Assembly: GCF_022836875.1 (NCBI RefSeq)
Contig: NZ_CP090376.1
Span: 806,001 to 870,000 of the forward strand
DNA length: 64,000 nt
From: Flavobacterium enshiense
GTDB lineage: Bacteria; Bacteroidota; Bacteroidia; Flavobacteriales; Flavobacteriaceae
Direction of reading: 5' to 3'
The translations under genes and the position numbers were made by a program. The notes under the pieces are model-generated. The model saw nothing but the letters and a program-made list of their open reading frames with translations, made no database searches and was not told where the DNA came from. Below, one piece after another: positions 37,079-48,506 of this stretch. Numbering within the stretch: the first letter of the stretch is position 1; every line of letters starts with the position of its first letter.

Positions 37079-37307
37079 ATCATACAAGGTTTAATAATTG
37101 ATTATTGTTTAAATTTTAAATAATTTCATGCGTATTTGTTGTATTAGGACTTATTTTTCGATTTAGCGGCAATTATATGGCTAGTATAACAATTATTTAA
37201 CAAAAAATAGATAAACTGTTCATAAAATCGACAAACGGCATTGTTTTTTAAGATTTGGGGTTTTTAATAAAATTGAAATAGGCTTTAATTAAATTTGTAA
37301 TAAATGC

Positions 37308-37315
37308 TACCTTTG
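37308..37315 (+). promoter_or_regulatory. Probable -7 element of hemH
   Basis: TACCTTTG is an exact TAnnTTTG match only 13 bases before the hemH ATG, which would give a very short leader. Confidence 0.6.
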
Positions 37316-37328
37316 AAAAAAAATTATA

Positions 37329-38351
37329 ATGAAGGGAGTATTGTTGGTAAATCTTGGTTCGCCTGAAAGTCCGGAGCCAAAAGATGTCAAGCCGTATTTA
37401 GATGAGTTTTTAATGGATAAATACGTAATAGATGTACCTTATTTATTACGTGCTTTTTTGGTTCGCGGAATCATTTTGAGGAACCGCCCTGAGAGTGCAG
37501 CTGAAGCCTATCGGAAAATATGGTGGAAAGAAGGCTCCCCTTTGATTGTCCTTTCCAAAAGGATGCATGAAAAAGTAATAGAAAAAAGCGAATTACCCGT
37601 TTCTTTGGCTATGCGCTATGGAAAACCGTCTATGGAAGCCGGATTACAGGAATTGTATGATCAAGGTGTGAGGGATGTGTTGCTTTTGCCATTATACCCG
37701 CAGTATGCCATGGCTTCGACCTTAACCATTTTGGTTTTGGCTGAAGAAATCCGTAAAGAGAAGTTCCCGGATATGAAAATTACCGATGTACCGGCTTTTT
37801 ACAATAAACCCGATTACATTAAGGCACTTTCCGATTCCATAAAAAAATATTTAGGAGATTTCGATTACGATAAACTTGTATTTTCCTACCATGGAATTCC
37901 CGAGAGACATGTCCGTAAAACCGATCCTACTAAAAAACATAAAAAATTTGTGACGGATGAAATGTGTTGTGAGGTAGGAACACCGGAAGCGGAATTTTGT
38001 TACCGTACACATTGTTATGAAACGACCCGTTTGGTGGTGGAACAACTTCAGATTCCGAAAGACAAATATTATGTGACGTTCCAATCCCGTTTGGCTGGCG
38101 ATAAATGGCTGGAACCATATACCGATGTGGTTTTAAACGATTATCCGAAGCAGGGCATTAAAAAAGTAGCTGTTGTAACTCCGGCTTTCGTGACCGACTG
38201 TCTGGAAACGCTCGAAGAAATTGCAATGCGCGCCAATGAAGAATTTATCGAAAATGGAGGAGAGTCTTTCTTAACGATTCCGTGCTTAAACAATGACGAA
38301 CAATGGTGTCAGGTGGTGGCCGACTGGATTAATGACTGGGCTAAAAATTAA
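37329..38351 (+). CDS. hemH: Ferrochelatase
   Basis: The 340-residue enzyme has the opening GVLLVNLGSPESPE, the active-site FSYHGIPERHV (His about 185) and the FQSRLAGDKWLEPYTD segment near 250. It inserts ferrous iron into the porphyrin. CxxC-like cysteines in EFCYRTHCYET may reflect the cluster or gating region of some homologs. It starts the rightward heme unit and is followed by hemJ with a two-base gap. Confidence 0.95.
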   Translation: MKGVLLVNLGSPESPEPKDVKPYLDEFLMDKYVIDVPYLLRAFLVRGIILRNRPESAAEAYRKIWWKEGSPLIVLSKRMHEKVIEKSELPVSLAMRYGKPSMEAGLQELYDQGVRDVLLLPLYPQYAMASTLTILVLAEEIRKEKFPDMKITDVPAFYNKPDYIKALSDSIKKYLGDFDYDKLVFSYHGIPERHVRKTDPTKKHKKFVTDEMCCEVGTPEAEFCYRTHCYETTRLVVEQLQIPKDKYYVTFQSRLAGDKWLEPYTDVVLNDYPKQGIKKVAVVTPAFVTDCLETLEEIAMRANEEFIENGGESFLTIPCLNNDEQWCQVVADWINDWAKN

Positions 38352-38353
38352 TC

Positions 38354-38911
38354 ATGGATGCGTATTATGACTACATAAAATCCCTGCATCTCATTTTTGT
38401 AATCACTTGGTTTGCTGGGCTTTTTTACATTGTAAGGTTGTTTGTTTATCATGCTGAGGCTAAAGCAAAACCACAACCGGAACAGGATATCCTGATAAAA
38501 CAATACCAGTTAATGTCGTATCGTTTATGGTATATCATCACTTGGCCATCGTCAATTCTGGCGAGTATTTTTGCCTTTTTGATGTTGTTCGGAACTACTC
38601 CGGGAGATACTTGGCTGCAGACGTCATGGATGCACGTGAAATTAGTATTCGTTTTCTTATTGTATTTATATCACCTGAAATGCCATCAGATTTTCCTGCA
38701 ATTGCAGCGGAACGAAGTGAAACACACTTCCGGCTTCTTCCGATTGTGGAATGAAGGTGCTACTCTGATTCTTTTTGCAGTGGTTTTTCTGGTGATAGTA
38801 AAAGATGCTTTCAATTGGGTGTATGGCGTAATCGGGATTTTTCTTTTTTCGGTTATACTGATGCTCGGCTATAAATTTTATAAGAAAGTGAGAGAAAAAA
38901 ATCAGTCTTAG
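38354..38911 (+). CDS. hemJ: HemJ-like protoporphyrinogen IX oxidase (CopD/UPF0093 family)
   Basis: The 185-residue membrane protein has about four helices and the HemJ features HLIFVITWFAGLFYIVRLFVYHAE (His about 12 and about 33) and WMHVKLVFVFLLYLYHL near 90. HemJ oxidises protoporphyrinogen IX. No hemG or hemY is nearby, so this fills the only missing oxidation between hemF and hemH. Its position directly after hemH supports the call. Confidence 0.87.
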   Translation: MDAYYDYIKSLHLIFVITWFAGLFYIVRLFVYHAEAKAKPQPEQDILIKQYQLMSYRLWYIITWPSSILASIFAFLMLFGTTPGDTWLQTSWMHVKLVFVFLLYLYHLKCHQIFLQLQRNEVKHTSGFFRLWNEGATLILFAVVFLVIVKDAFNWVYGVIGIFLFSVILMLGYKFYKKVREKNQS

Positions 38912-38914
38912 ACT

Positions 38915-40387
38915 ATGGCGAAACCGATTAAAATAACGCAGTTGTCCCTTCGATTACGAATTTTTCTTTCGATGGTATTGCTAACGTTGATTGCCTCGGT
39001 TTTGATTGCTGCGGTTTCAATTTATCAGTTTAAGAAAGAAGCCCGCGATTATCATCAAGATCGTTTGGAACGAAAGGAAGATGCGATTACCGAGCATATC
39101 AATTACATTCTCTCCACTACAACCTATCCGCTTACCACGGAAAATCTTTCACTAATTTTTAAGGAAAAAATCTATGAATTGGCAAACATTCATAGTCTTG
39201 AAATCAATATATACGATTTAAACGGAAAATTGCTTATTTCTTCCAAAGGGGCTTTTTCCGTCGATAAAGTAGCCAAACCTATTCAGCCCATTGTTCTTAA
39301 AATAATGCAATCGTCCACCAGCAAGCGCTTCGTGGATTTGCAGATGATCAACGGACAAAAATATCGTTCTGCTTATAGTTATTTAAAAGATACCAAATTC
39401 AAGCCTTTGGGAATTTTAAACCTTCCGTATGTGGAGGAAACCAGTTTTTATCAAAACGAACTCCGTAATTTCCTTATGCGCTTCGGACAAGTGTATTTGT
39501 TCATGTTGCTGATTTCTTTCGTAATTGCTTATTTTCTTTCGAGTTACATTACCAAATCTCTGCAAACCATAAGTGATAAAATCAGTGAAACACAGCTGAA
39601 TAAGAAGAACGAGAAAATCCAGTTGCTGTCTACCAGTCATGAAATTAAATCATTGGTTGATGCCTATAACGGCATGGTGGATAAGCTGGAAGAAAGTGCG
39701 GTTTTATTGGCGCAAAGTGAAAGGGAAGAGGCCTGGCGCGAAATGGCAAAACAAGTGGCGCATGAGATTAAAAATCCGCTGACACCGATGCGTTTAACGG
39801 TGCAGAGTTTTCAGCGAAAATTCGATCCTACCGATCCGAATGTCCGGCAGAAAATGGACGATTATTCCAAGACGCTGATTCAGCAGATCGACACGATGAG
39901 TTCGGTGGCATCGGCATTTTCCAATTTTGCTTCGCTTCCGGCACAGCAGAATGAGACGCTGAATATTGTGTATGTTGTTCAGTTAGCATTGGATATTTTC
40001 AACGAACATTTTATCCATTTCTCGGCAGAGGAAGAGGAAATCATAACGAAAGTTGACCGTACGCAGGTAATCCGGATCATCACGAATCTGGTTAAAAACG
40101 CAATAGAGGCCATTTCGGAAGAAGAGACCAATCCGTTTGTTTTGGTTAAGGTCTTCCGTGATAATGATACAGCAAAAATTGTAGTAAAAGACAACGGGAA
40201 AGGTATCAGCAGTGAAAATAAAAATCGTATTTTCGAACCTAAATTCACAACCAAAACCAGCGGAATGGGATTGGGCTTAGGAATCATAAAAAATATCGTG
40301 GAGAGTTATCACGGAACTATAACATTAGAAAGCGAATTAGGCATTGGAACCGAATTTACGGTGACACTTCCCATTATAAATACTTAA
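38915..40387 (+). CDS. Membrane sensor histidine kinase without a partner regulator
   Basis: The 490-residue kinase has a first TM helix (about 13-35), an extracytoplasmic sensing region (about 36-185), a second TM helix (about 188-210), a HAMP-like linker, the phosphoacceptor motif VAHEIKNPLTP (His about 282), the N box (NLVKNAIEAI) and G boxes (DNGKGIS, GMGLGLGI). This H-box type (HEIKNPLTPMRL) is that of NtrY-like kinases. No response regulator gene is adjacent. The gap after hemJ is three bases, so it is in the heme transcript. Confidence 0.9.
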   Translation: MAKPIKITQLSLRLRIFLSMVLLTLIASVLIAAVSIYQFKKEARDYHQDRLERKEDAITEHINYILSTTTYPLTTENLSLIFKEKIYELANIHSLEINIYDLNGKLLISSKGAFSVDKVAKPIQPIVLKIMQSSTSKRFVDLQMINGQKYRSAYSYLKDTKFKPLGILNLPYVEETSFYQNELRNFLMRFGQVYLFMLLISFVIAYFLSSYITKSLQTISDKISETQLNKKNEKIQLLSTSHEIKSLVDAYNGMVDKLEESAVLLAQSEREEAWREMAKQVAHEIKNPLTPMRLTVQSFQRKFDPTDPNVRQKMDDYSKTLIQQIDTMSSVASAFSNFASLPAQQNETLNIVYVVQLALDIFNEHFIHFSAEEEEIITKVDRTQVIRIITNLVKNAIEAISEEETNPFVLVKVFRDNDTAKIVVKDNGKGISSENKNRIFEPKFTTKTSGMGLGLGIIKNIVESYHGTITLESELGIGTEFTVTLPIINT

Positions 40388-40390
40388 AGA

Positions 40391-42590
<2,200 letters not shown>

Positions 42591-42609
42591 TTAGGTTACA
42601 ATTATATTG

Positions 42610-42655
42610 ATAACAAAAACGGTCATCAGTTGCAATTGATGACCGTTTTTGTTAT
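42610..42655. terminator. Bidirectional terminator between gdhA and the HD hydrolase gene
   Basis: A 19-base perfect stem (ATAACAAAAACGGTCATCA with its complement) around an eight-base loop sits between two convergent genes, one of the longest hairpins in the window. Confidence 0.9.
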
Positions 42656-42682
42656 CTGTCCACTGCGACTGTACTCTGTTTG

Positions 42683-43327
42683 CTATCTTTCCCCTTCCCA
42701 CTCCGCATAAAACTCAGCCAGAAAACCTACCATATACGCATGGCGCTTCTCCGCGAGTTTCTTTCCGGTTTCAGTGTTCATTTTGTCTTTTAACAACAGC
42801 AGTTTTTCGTAAAAATGGTTAAGTGTTGGCGCTTCGCTGTTCTTGTATTCCTCCTTACTCATTCCAAGTTTAGGCTGGATGTTTGGGTTGTATAGAGGTC
42901 GGTTCTTGAATCCGCCATAGTTAAAAGTACGTGCAATGCCAATCGCGCCCAAAGCATCTAATCGGTCGGCATCCTGAACGATATCCAATTCTTTGGAATG
43001 GAACTCCTTTTCAAAATTGCCTCCTTTAAACGAAATGTTCTCAATAATGTGAATCACGTGCTGGATAACGGCTTCTTCCGCATTTTGACTTTCCAAAAAT
43101 GCGCGGGCAGTTTTGGGTCCGACACTTTCATCACCGCCGTGAAATTTACTGTCGGCAATGTCATGAAGCAAGGCTCCTAATTTTACAACGGTCAAATCAC
43201 AATCTTCCTCTTGGGCTATCAGAAGCGCATTTTTGTAAACACGTTGGGTGTGAAACCAGTCGTGGCCTCCTTCGGTATTTTCGAGTTGCTGTTTTGCGAA
43301 TTGGATGGTAGTGTCTATCAGTGTCAT
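42683..43327 (-). CDS. HD-domain phosphohydrolase
   Basis: The 214-residue protein has the HD-superfamily metal motif: HDWFHTQRV (about 19-27), ALLHDIADSKFHGGDE (about 47-62) and DADRLDALGAIG (about 117-128). It is similar to YedJ/YpgQ-type nucleotide or pyrophosphate hydrolases. The natural substrate is not known. It ends at the long bidirectional terminator. Confidence 0.87.
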   Translation of the reverse strand: MTLIDTTIQFAKQQLENTEGGHDWFHTQRVYKNALLIAQEEDCDLTVVKLGALLHDIADSKFHGGDESVGPKTARAFLESQNAEEAVIQHVIHIIENISFKGGNFEKEFHSKELDIVQDADRLDALGAIGIARTFNYGGFKNRPLYNPNIQPKLGMSKEEYKNSEAPTLNHFYEKLLLLKDKMNTETGKKLAEKRHAYMVGFLAEFYAEWEGER

Positions 43328-43340
43328 TGCTTTGAGGATT

Positions 43341-43372
43341 AAAAAAATCCTTTCGGTTGGGAAAGGATTTTT
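43341..43372 (-). terminator. Rho-independent terminator after the acyl-ACP desaturase gene
   Basis: On the minus strand AAAAATCCTTTC pairs with GAAAGGATTTTT over six bases, followed by T residues, about 40 bases after the desaturase stop. Confidence 0.85.
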
Positions 43373-43411
43373 GTCTTTGTTCTATTTTTTTATTATATAC
43401 TCTTAAAGAGA

Positions 43412-44410
43412 TTATTTAACCAAAGCCGGTTGTACCCATTTGAAGATTTTCTCTTCGGTAGGAACTACCATACGTTCTGCAATTCGGGTCATTCTTGCTG
43501 GTAATTTCAACAGGTAATCACGTGCTTTTTCGGCTTCATCCGTTAGGTTTGTGATTTTGTCGATTTGCCATTTTTCGTTTAATTTTTCAAGAATTTCAAT
43601 ATAATCCATTGCAGTATAAACCCCGATACGTTGTGCGGATTCTGAGAATTTCTCAAACGCCGTTCCGATGCTTTCCCCTGATTCGCGGATCAAGTTGGCC
43701 GGCATAGTGATTTTTTGTCTCATCATGTATTCGAAGGACAGCATCATCTGACTCGGATCAACTTTGAAGATACGGTCCACGAACTCGCTGTATGCTAAAT
43801 GGTGGCGCATTTCGTCTCCGGCAATAATCTTACAGATTTTAGACAGTTTTTTATCACCGTATTTTTTAGCCAATTGTGCTACACGGTTGTGGGAAATGTA
43901 GGTTGCCAATTCCTGAAAACTGGTAAACACAAAGTTTTTATATGGATCACGGTCGGTTCCCGGATCGAAACCGTCATTAATCAAATGCTGCGTGGTCATT
44001 TCCACTTCACGCATATTTACACGGCCTGATAAATACAGGTATTTGTTCAGTAAGTCACCATGGCGGTTTTCTTCACCGGTCCAGTGACGTAACCATTTTG
44101 CCCAGCCGTTATCTCCGTGTGGCGTTTTCTGATTTACACCTTCAACATCCATTAACCAGGATTCATAGGTAGGCAGGGCTTCTTCCGTGATGGTGTCGCC
44201 TACAAGAACCACCCAGAAATCATAGGGTAAATCTTTGGCTAACTCACGTAATTCGGTAACTTCGTCTAGGAAGGTATCTTTTTCTGAATTCGGCAATAAA
44301 TCGGTCGGCTGCCAAATTTGTTCAACCGGGATAAGATAGTTTTCTACGAAAGTGTCTATATCCTTTTCCAGAAATTGCATCACTTCCAGACGCACATTTT
44401 GTACTGACAT
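43412..44410 (-). CDS. Acyl-ACP desaturase (ferritin-like diiron)
   Basis: The 332-residue enzyme has two diiron motifs, GEENRHGDLL (EExxH, about 130-139) and GDEMRHHLAYSEF (DExxH, about 214-226), as in stearoyl-ACP 9-desaturases. It introduces a double bond into acyl-ACP with O2 and ferredoxin, adjusting membrane fluidity. The phospholipid acyltransferase gene four bases upstream on the same strand fits a membrane-lipid operon. Confidence 0.92.
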   Translation of the reverse strand: MSVQNVRLEVMQFLEKDIDTFVENYLIPVEQIWQPTDLLPNSEKDTFLDEVTELRELAKDLPYDFWVVLVGDTITEEALPTYESWLMDVEGVNQKTPHGDNGWAKWLRHWTGEENRHGDLLNKYLYLSGRVNMREVEMTTQHLINDGFDPGTDRDPYKNFVFTSFQELATYISHNRVAQLAKKYGDKKLSKICKIIAGDEMRHHLAYSEFVDRIFKVDPSQMMLSFEYMMRQKITMPANLIRESGESIGTAFEKFSESAQRIGVYTAMDYIEILEKLNEKWQIDKITNLTDEAEKARDYLLKLPARMTRIAERMVVPTEEKIFKWVQPALVK

Positions 44411-44414
44411 AACT

Positions 44415-45149
44415 TTAATTTTTTATTCCTTGAACCACTGCATTTTCTGTTTTCTCCATTAGTTCTGCAAAAGGATAGTCTTTAACAGCCATAGGTTCAT
44501 GAATGGTGAATTGTAATCGGTTGCCCAATCCCATCGGAAATTGTCCGTAACGAACCATTTTCCAGGAATTGTTTATTGATATAGGTACGATATACGCTGA
44601 TGGCGCATAGCGACTCAAAATTTTTACTCCATTTTCCGAAAAACGTTTCGGAACCCCATTTCTGCTTCGTGTTCCTTCCGGAAAAATCACGGCAGAACGG
44701 TTGTGTTTTTCAATATATTCGCCCAAACCTTTAATTACAGGTAAGGCTTGTTTTGCGTCCTTTCTGTCGATTAAAACAGAACCTCCGTGACGCAGGTTGT
44801 ACGATACGCTCGGTATTCCTTTGCCCAGTTCTTTTTTGCTGACAAATTTCGGATGCGAACGGCGTAAATACCAGATCATCCCGATAATATCATACAAACT
44901 CTGATGGTTGGCTACAAAGATAACCGGAGCGTCTTTCGGGATCAGATCCCTATTTTCAACATGATAAGTGGTTCCCAAAATATTGGTACACTTTACAAGT
45001 AAAAAGTTCAGATAATCGACACTTTTCTTGTGTGCCTGATAACCAAATAAATTTAAACATATCCATTGTATCGGATGAAATATCACTAGGCATAACGCAA
45101 AAGCCAAATAGAAAACAACAGATATTGGATACGAAATCAATTTTTGCAT
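44415..45149 (-). CDS. plsC: 1-acyl-sn-glycerol-3-phosphate acyltransferase
   Basis: The 244-residue membrane-bound protein has an N-terminal helix (about 8-30), the catalytic HX4D motif NHQSLYD (about 81-87) and FPEGTRSRNG (about 158-167) of PlsC acyltransferases. It transfers the second acyl chain to make phosphatidic acid. It is followed by the acyl-ACP desaturase gene, so fatty acid unsaturation and insertion into lipid may be co-regulated. Confidence 0.9.
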   Translation of the reverse strand: MQKLISYPISVVFYLAFALCLVIFHPIQWICLNLFGYQAHKKSVDYLNFLLVKCTNILGTTYHVENRDLIPKDAPVIFVANHQSLYDIIGMIWYLRRSHPKFVSKKELGKGIPSVSYNLRHGGSVLIDRKDAKQALPVIKGLGEYIEKHNRSAVIFPEGTRSRNGVPKRFSENGVKILSRYAPSAYIVPISINNSWKMVRYGQFPMGLGNRLQFTIHEPMAVKDYPFAELMEKTENAVVQGIKN

Positions 45150-45186
45150 TTATCGTGGTATTTGCTACAAAGATAAGGCATTAAAT

Positions 45187-45209
45187 AAAAAAACCACGTT
45201 AAAACGTGG
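45187..45209 (-). terminator. Rho-independent terminator after the bacilliredoxin gene
   Basis: On the minus strand CCACGTT and AACGTGG form a seven-base stem with a two-base loop and flow into seven T, about 25 bases after the bacilliredoxin stop. Confidence 0.82.
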
Positions 45210-45233
45210 CTTCAATTGTGATTTTTTTACGTA

Positions 45234-45644
45234 TTAACAGTACTCGTTGAATGCGTCTTTAAGGTTTTCCGCGATTAATTCCGCAGGACGGCCTTCAATA
45301 TGGTGGCGTTCCAACATGTGAACTAACTCTCCGTTTTTGAATAAAGCCATGCTTGGTGATGAAGGAGGGAACGGGAACATGTGCTGACGGGCTGCATCAA
45401 CCGCATCTTTGTCTACACCTGCAAAAACCGTAATCAAGTTGTCCGGTTTTTTACTGTTCTCCAAACTCATTTTTGCTCCCGGACGCGCATTTCTTGCCGC
45501 ACAACCGCAAACCGAGTTTACTACTACCAATGTGGTTCCTTCTTTTGCTAAAGCGTTTTCTACTTCTTCAGCGGTATATAAATCCTGAAAACCGGCTTCT
45601 GTCAATTCAGCACGCATCGGTCTTACCATTTCTTCTGGATACAT
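45234..45644 (-). CDS. BrxA/BrxB family bacilliredoxin
   Basis: The 136-residue thioredoxin-fold protein has the family active site VCGCAARNARPG (CGC, Cys about 46 and 48) and VFAGVDKDAV. Bacilliredoxins remove bacillithiol from protein cysteines; bacillithiol is made by many Bacteroidetes, and a BstA-like transferase is also in this window. Monocistronic, flanked by terminators. Confidence 0.92.
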   Translation of the reverse strand: MYPEEMVRPMRAELTEAGFQDLYTAEEVENALAKEGTTLVVVNSVCGCAARNARPGAKMSLENSKKPDNLITVFAGVDKDAVDAARQHMFPFPPSSPSMALFKNGELVHMLERHHIEGRPAELIAENLKDAFNEYC

Positions 45645-45712
45645 AATTTAAATTTCTAAGTTAATGTGGCGCAAAGTTACAAAGTAAAATTGTAATTTTT
45701 GTTAGAATGTTG

Positions 45713-46186
45713 TTAATGAAAATCAGCAGCTTCTTTCAGTAAAACAATCATGGTTTTGGCATCGGTAAATTCGCTGATCTGTAACAGAATCGCGTTGTTT
45801 TTGTCCAGGATTGAAAACGTAGGGTAACTTATATTGCCATCAACTGTGGCTAGTTCTTCGGCCAATTCGTGTATGCCTGTGTTTTTGCCTTTCGGTTTAT
45901 AGGTGAATGTCCGGTTTTTGATTATAATGGGTTCCTTGCTTTCAGCGTCCAGGGAAACAAAATAGAAATTATCATTGAGCAACTGAACGACCTCCGGGTT
46001 TTTAAATGTGGAGTTTTCCATCATCTTGCAGTACTTGCACCACGAGGTGTGAACAAACACGAAAATAGGTTTGGGTTGCTGCTGTTCTAATTTTTCCGCT
46101 TCTTCAAATGAATGGGTTTTCAATTGGGCAAAACTGTTCAGCGTTGCCCAAAAGAAAAAGAAAAGTACGAGATTGAGTTGTTTCAT
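45713..46186 (-). CDS. Secreted thioredoxin-family protein next to a TonB receptor
   Basis: The 157-residue protein has a signal peptide (about 1-20, ending SFAQ) and a thioredoxin fold with the active site WCKYCKMM (Cys about 50 and 53). It belongs to the DUF255/thioredoxin_7-like secreted type. Its start directly abuts the stop of the TonB receptor gene, so the two are co-translated. A role in reducing cysteines or metal ions at the cell surface or periplasm is inferred. Confidence 0.85.
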   Translation of the reverse strand: MKQLNLVLFFFFWATLNSFAQLKTHSFEEAEKLEQQQPKPIFVFVHTSWCKYCKMMENSTFKNPEVVQLLNDNFYFVSLDAESKEPIIIKNRTFTYKPKGKNTGIHELAEELATVDGNISYPTFSILDKNNAILLQISEFTDAKTMIVLLKEAADFH

Positions 46187-48475
46187 TTATTTTAACGTAT
46201 AGCGCAATCCGAAAAACCCTCTGATTCCCTGATTTGGTCCGTACACATAACCGGTATCAAAGGTTAATGCATATGGGTTGTCTGCTGTAGAAACGACTTG
46301 GCCTTTGGGAACAGTTTGTCCGTCTAAACCAACAGCCGTTCCATCGGAAATTTCTACATTCTGATCAAAAGGATCATTAGCCCTTGCAATGATAAACGGA
46401 TTGCCTTTGTTCGGGGTCCAATTTAGTAAATTTTTGATTCCGCCGTACAATTCAAAGTTTTTTAACTTATTGAAAGTGAACTGGATATTTTGGATGCTCC
46501 ATGTTGGCGAGTATTCTTGTCTCGGATCCAAATGGCCAGCCAAAGGCAAGCGCATCGGTCCGTAAAGGTTACCGGTGTAATCAACGTCGAGGTATAATTT
46601 TCTCAAACGATAGGAAACAGCCCATGTTCCTGAGAATTTCTCCGTGAGTATCTGATCGGTTGTTACCCCGTGTTCTGTTTTGGTTACATCCATGAAAGTG
46701 GCGCCTAAAATGATTTTGAGTCCGTTTTGGAAAACGGCATCGGCATTTAAACTGATTCCTTTGGTAACGGCATAGCCGTCAAGGTTTTTATAAATGATCT
46801 GGTTCGGATTCGTATCGTAATCAGGTTTGATAGAATTAGTGAAATGCGTGTACCAGGCAGAAGTTTCTAAGGCGATATAATCTCCGTCTTTGGAATAAAA
46901 CTTCTTTAAATAGTTAATATTCATGTTGTACGATTGCTCTGGTTTTAATTCTTCCTCGACGATAACTTCACGGTCTCCTGTTAGTGCGGCGTGTTCTTCG
47001 GTAAACAGGTTTACGATTCGGAATCCGGTACCGGCATTAAATCGCAGGATGGAACTGTCATCAGGAGCCCATTTGTAGGCCAGACGGGGTGTGAAAATGT
47101 TTCCGTGATTGTCGTTGTAATCGTAACGAATACCTAGCATCGCAGTGTGTTTTGCTGCCAAACGGATTTCGTCCTGAACAAAAAGACTGGGAATCCAGTT
47201 TTTATCTGCAGCAGCAGTCGCCGGGGTATTGTCGTTATAGAACTGATAACGGATTGCCGTTCCGAAAAGTAAATCATGACGGTTGATTTTTTTGTCCCAG
47301 GTAAGCTGACCGAATCCGATTTTCTGTTGCGCCAAGAAAGGAACATTACCATAGACTGAATTCTGATCGTGGTCCGTGTATGAATAGGTGAACAGCATTT
47401 TTTCGGAAACCGGAAGTTCGTAAGCACCTAATAACTCCCATCGTTTGGTGTATATGCTTTCGCCATAAACTTCGTTCCCGCCGCGATATTTCTTTTCCCA
47501 CTGCATTTCACCGCCCCAACGATCTTCATAGAAGTAACGTCCCGCCATCGAGAAGAGTTTGTTGTTGTTGCGTTTGAAATTCCATTTTTGAAAAACAGAA
47601 ATGCGATCCTGCAAGGTAACATCGGTAAAATTATCGTGATTATTGTCAATGGGATTACTGTAGTTGAAGTAATTTATCCCGGTTAAAATCGAAGCATTGT
47701 TCTTGATATTCGCTTTGAATCCTACATCGGCATTGACTTCTCCCCATTTTGTCGCAAAAGCATCGGCAAAAACAAGCGGTGCATTTTTTGGATTTTTTGT
47801 GATGATATTGATCAGTCCGCCCACTGCTTCACTTCCGTAGAGCGATGAGGCAGGCCCTTTTACAATTTCAACACGCTCCAAAAGCGAATTCGGAATTCCT
47901 GAAAGTCCATATACCGTTGATAATCCGCTTACGATAGGCATTCCGTCGATAAGTACTAAAGTATAAGGTCCTTCCAATCCGTTGATGTGAATATCTCCGG
48001 TGTTACAAACGTTACAATTCAATTGCGGTCGTACGCCGTTTACATTTTGCAGGGCTTCAAAAATGGAAGCTGTTGGATTTTTTTTGAAGAAAGTGGGCTT
48101 GTAAACTTCTACCGGCACCGGACTTTCCAAGCGATTAACGGCTTTTAGGGTCCCGGTTACCACGACTTCGTCAAGCGAATTAGTTTCTTTCAGGTCAAAA
48201 TCCATGATGATTTCTGTCGTATCTGAGAGCGTTACTTTTTTTCTAACCGATCGGAATCCTGAATGCGATACCACGATTTCATAGTTGCCTTTCGGTATTT
48301 TGTTTATGTAGTAGTTTCCTAAGCTGTCGGTGGTTGCTCTCATATTGGTTTTGTTTAATGAGACGTTGGCCAGTTCAATCGGAAGTCCTAAGGACATAAC
48401 TTTTCCTTTAAGAGTTGTTTGTCCGAAGGTTACGATAGTGAGTAAAAGGAAGCTTAGGTAAATTAGTTTTTTCAC
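46187..48475 (-). CDS. TonB-dependent outer membrane receptor, probably for a metal compound
   Basis: The 762-residue protein has a signal peptide (about 1-18), a carboxypeptidase-regulatory-like beta domain (about 20-105, typical of Bacteroidetes receptors), a TonB plug (about 115-235) with the unusual CNVCNTGDIHINGLEG and the GPASSLYGSEAVGGLINIIT motif, and a 22-strand-type barrel ending in an aromatic-rich strand (FFGLRYTLK). It is divergent from a DtxR/MntR-type repressor with a palindrome between, and followed by a thioredoxin-like gene. Iron or manganese complexes are the likely cargo, but this is inferred. Confidence 0.9.
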   Translation of the reverse strand: MKKLIYLSFLLLTIVTFGQTTLKGKVMSLGLPIELANVSLNKTNMRATTDSLGNYYINKIPKGNYEIVVSHSGFRSVRKKVTLSDTTEIIMDFDLKETNSLDEVVVTGTLKAVNRLESPVPVEVYKPTFFKKNPTASIFEALQNVNGVRPQLNCNVCNTGDIHINGLEGPYTLVLIDGMPIVSGLSTVYGLSGIPNSLLERVEIVKGPASSLYGSEAVGGLINIITKNPKNAPLVFADAFATKWGEVNADVGFKANIKNNASILTGINYFNYSNPIDNNHDNFTDVTLQDRISVFQKWNFKRNNNKLFSMAGRYFYEDRWGGEMQWEKKYRGGNEVYGESIYTKRWELLGAYELPVSEKMLFTYSYTDHDQNSVYGNVPFLAQQKIGFGQLTWDKKINRHDLLFGTAIRYQFYNDNTPATAAADKNWIPSLFVQDEIRLAAKHTAMLGIRYDYNDNHGNIFTPRLAYKWAPDDSSILRFNAGTGFRIVNLFTEEHAALTGDREVIVEEELKPEQSYNMNINYLKKFYSKDGDYIALETSAWYTHFTNSIKPDYDTNPNQIIYKNLDGYAVTKGISLNADAVFQNGLKIILGATFMDVTKTEHGVTTDQILTEKFSGTWAVSYRLRKLYLDVDYTGNLYGPMRLPLAGHLDPRQEYSPTWSIQNIQFTFNKLKNFELYGGIKNLLNWTPNKGNPFIIARANDPFDQNVEISDGTAVGLDGQTVPKGQVVSTADNPYALTFDTGYVYGPNQGIRGFFGLRYTLK

Positions 48476-48506
48476 AATTATATTTTAGCCGATGTGTAAA
48501 TTAAAA

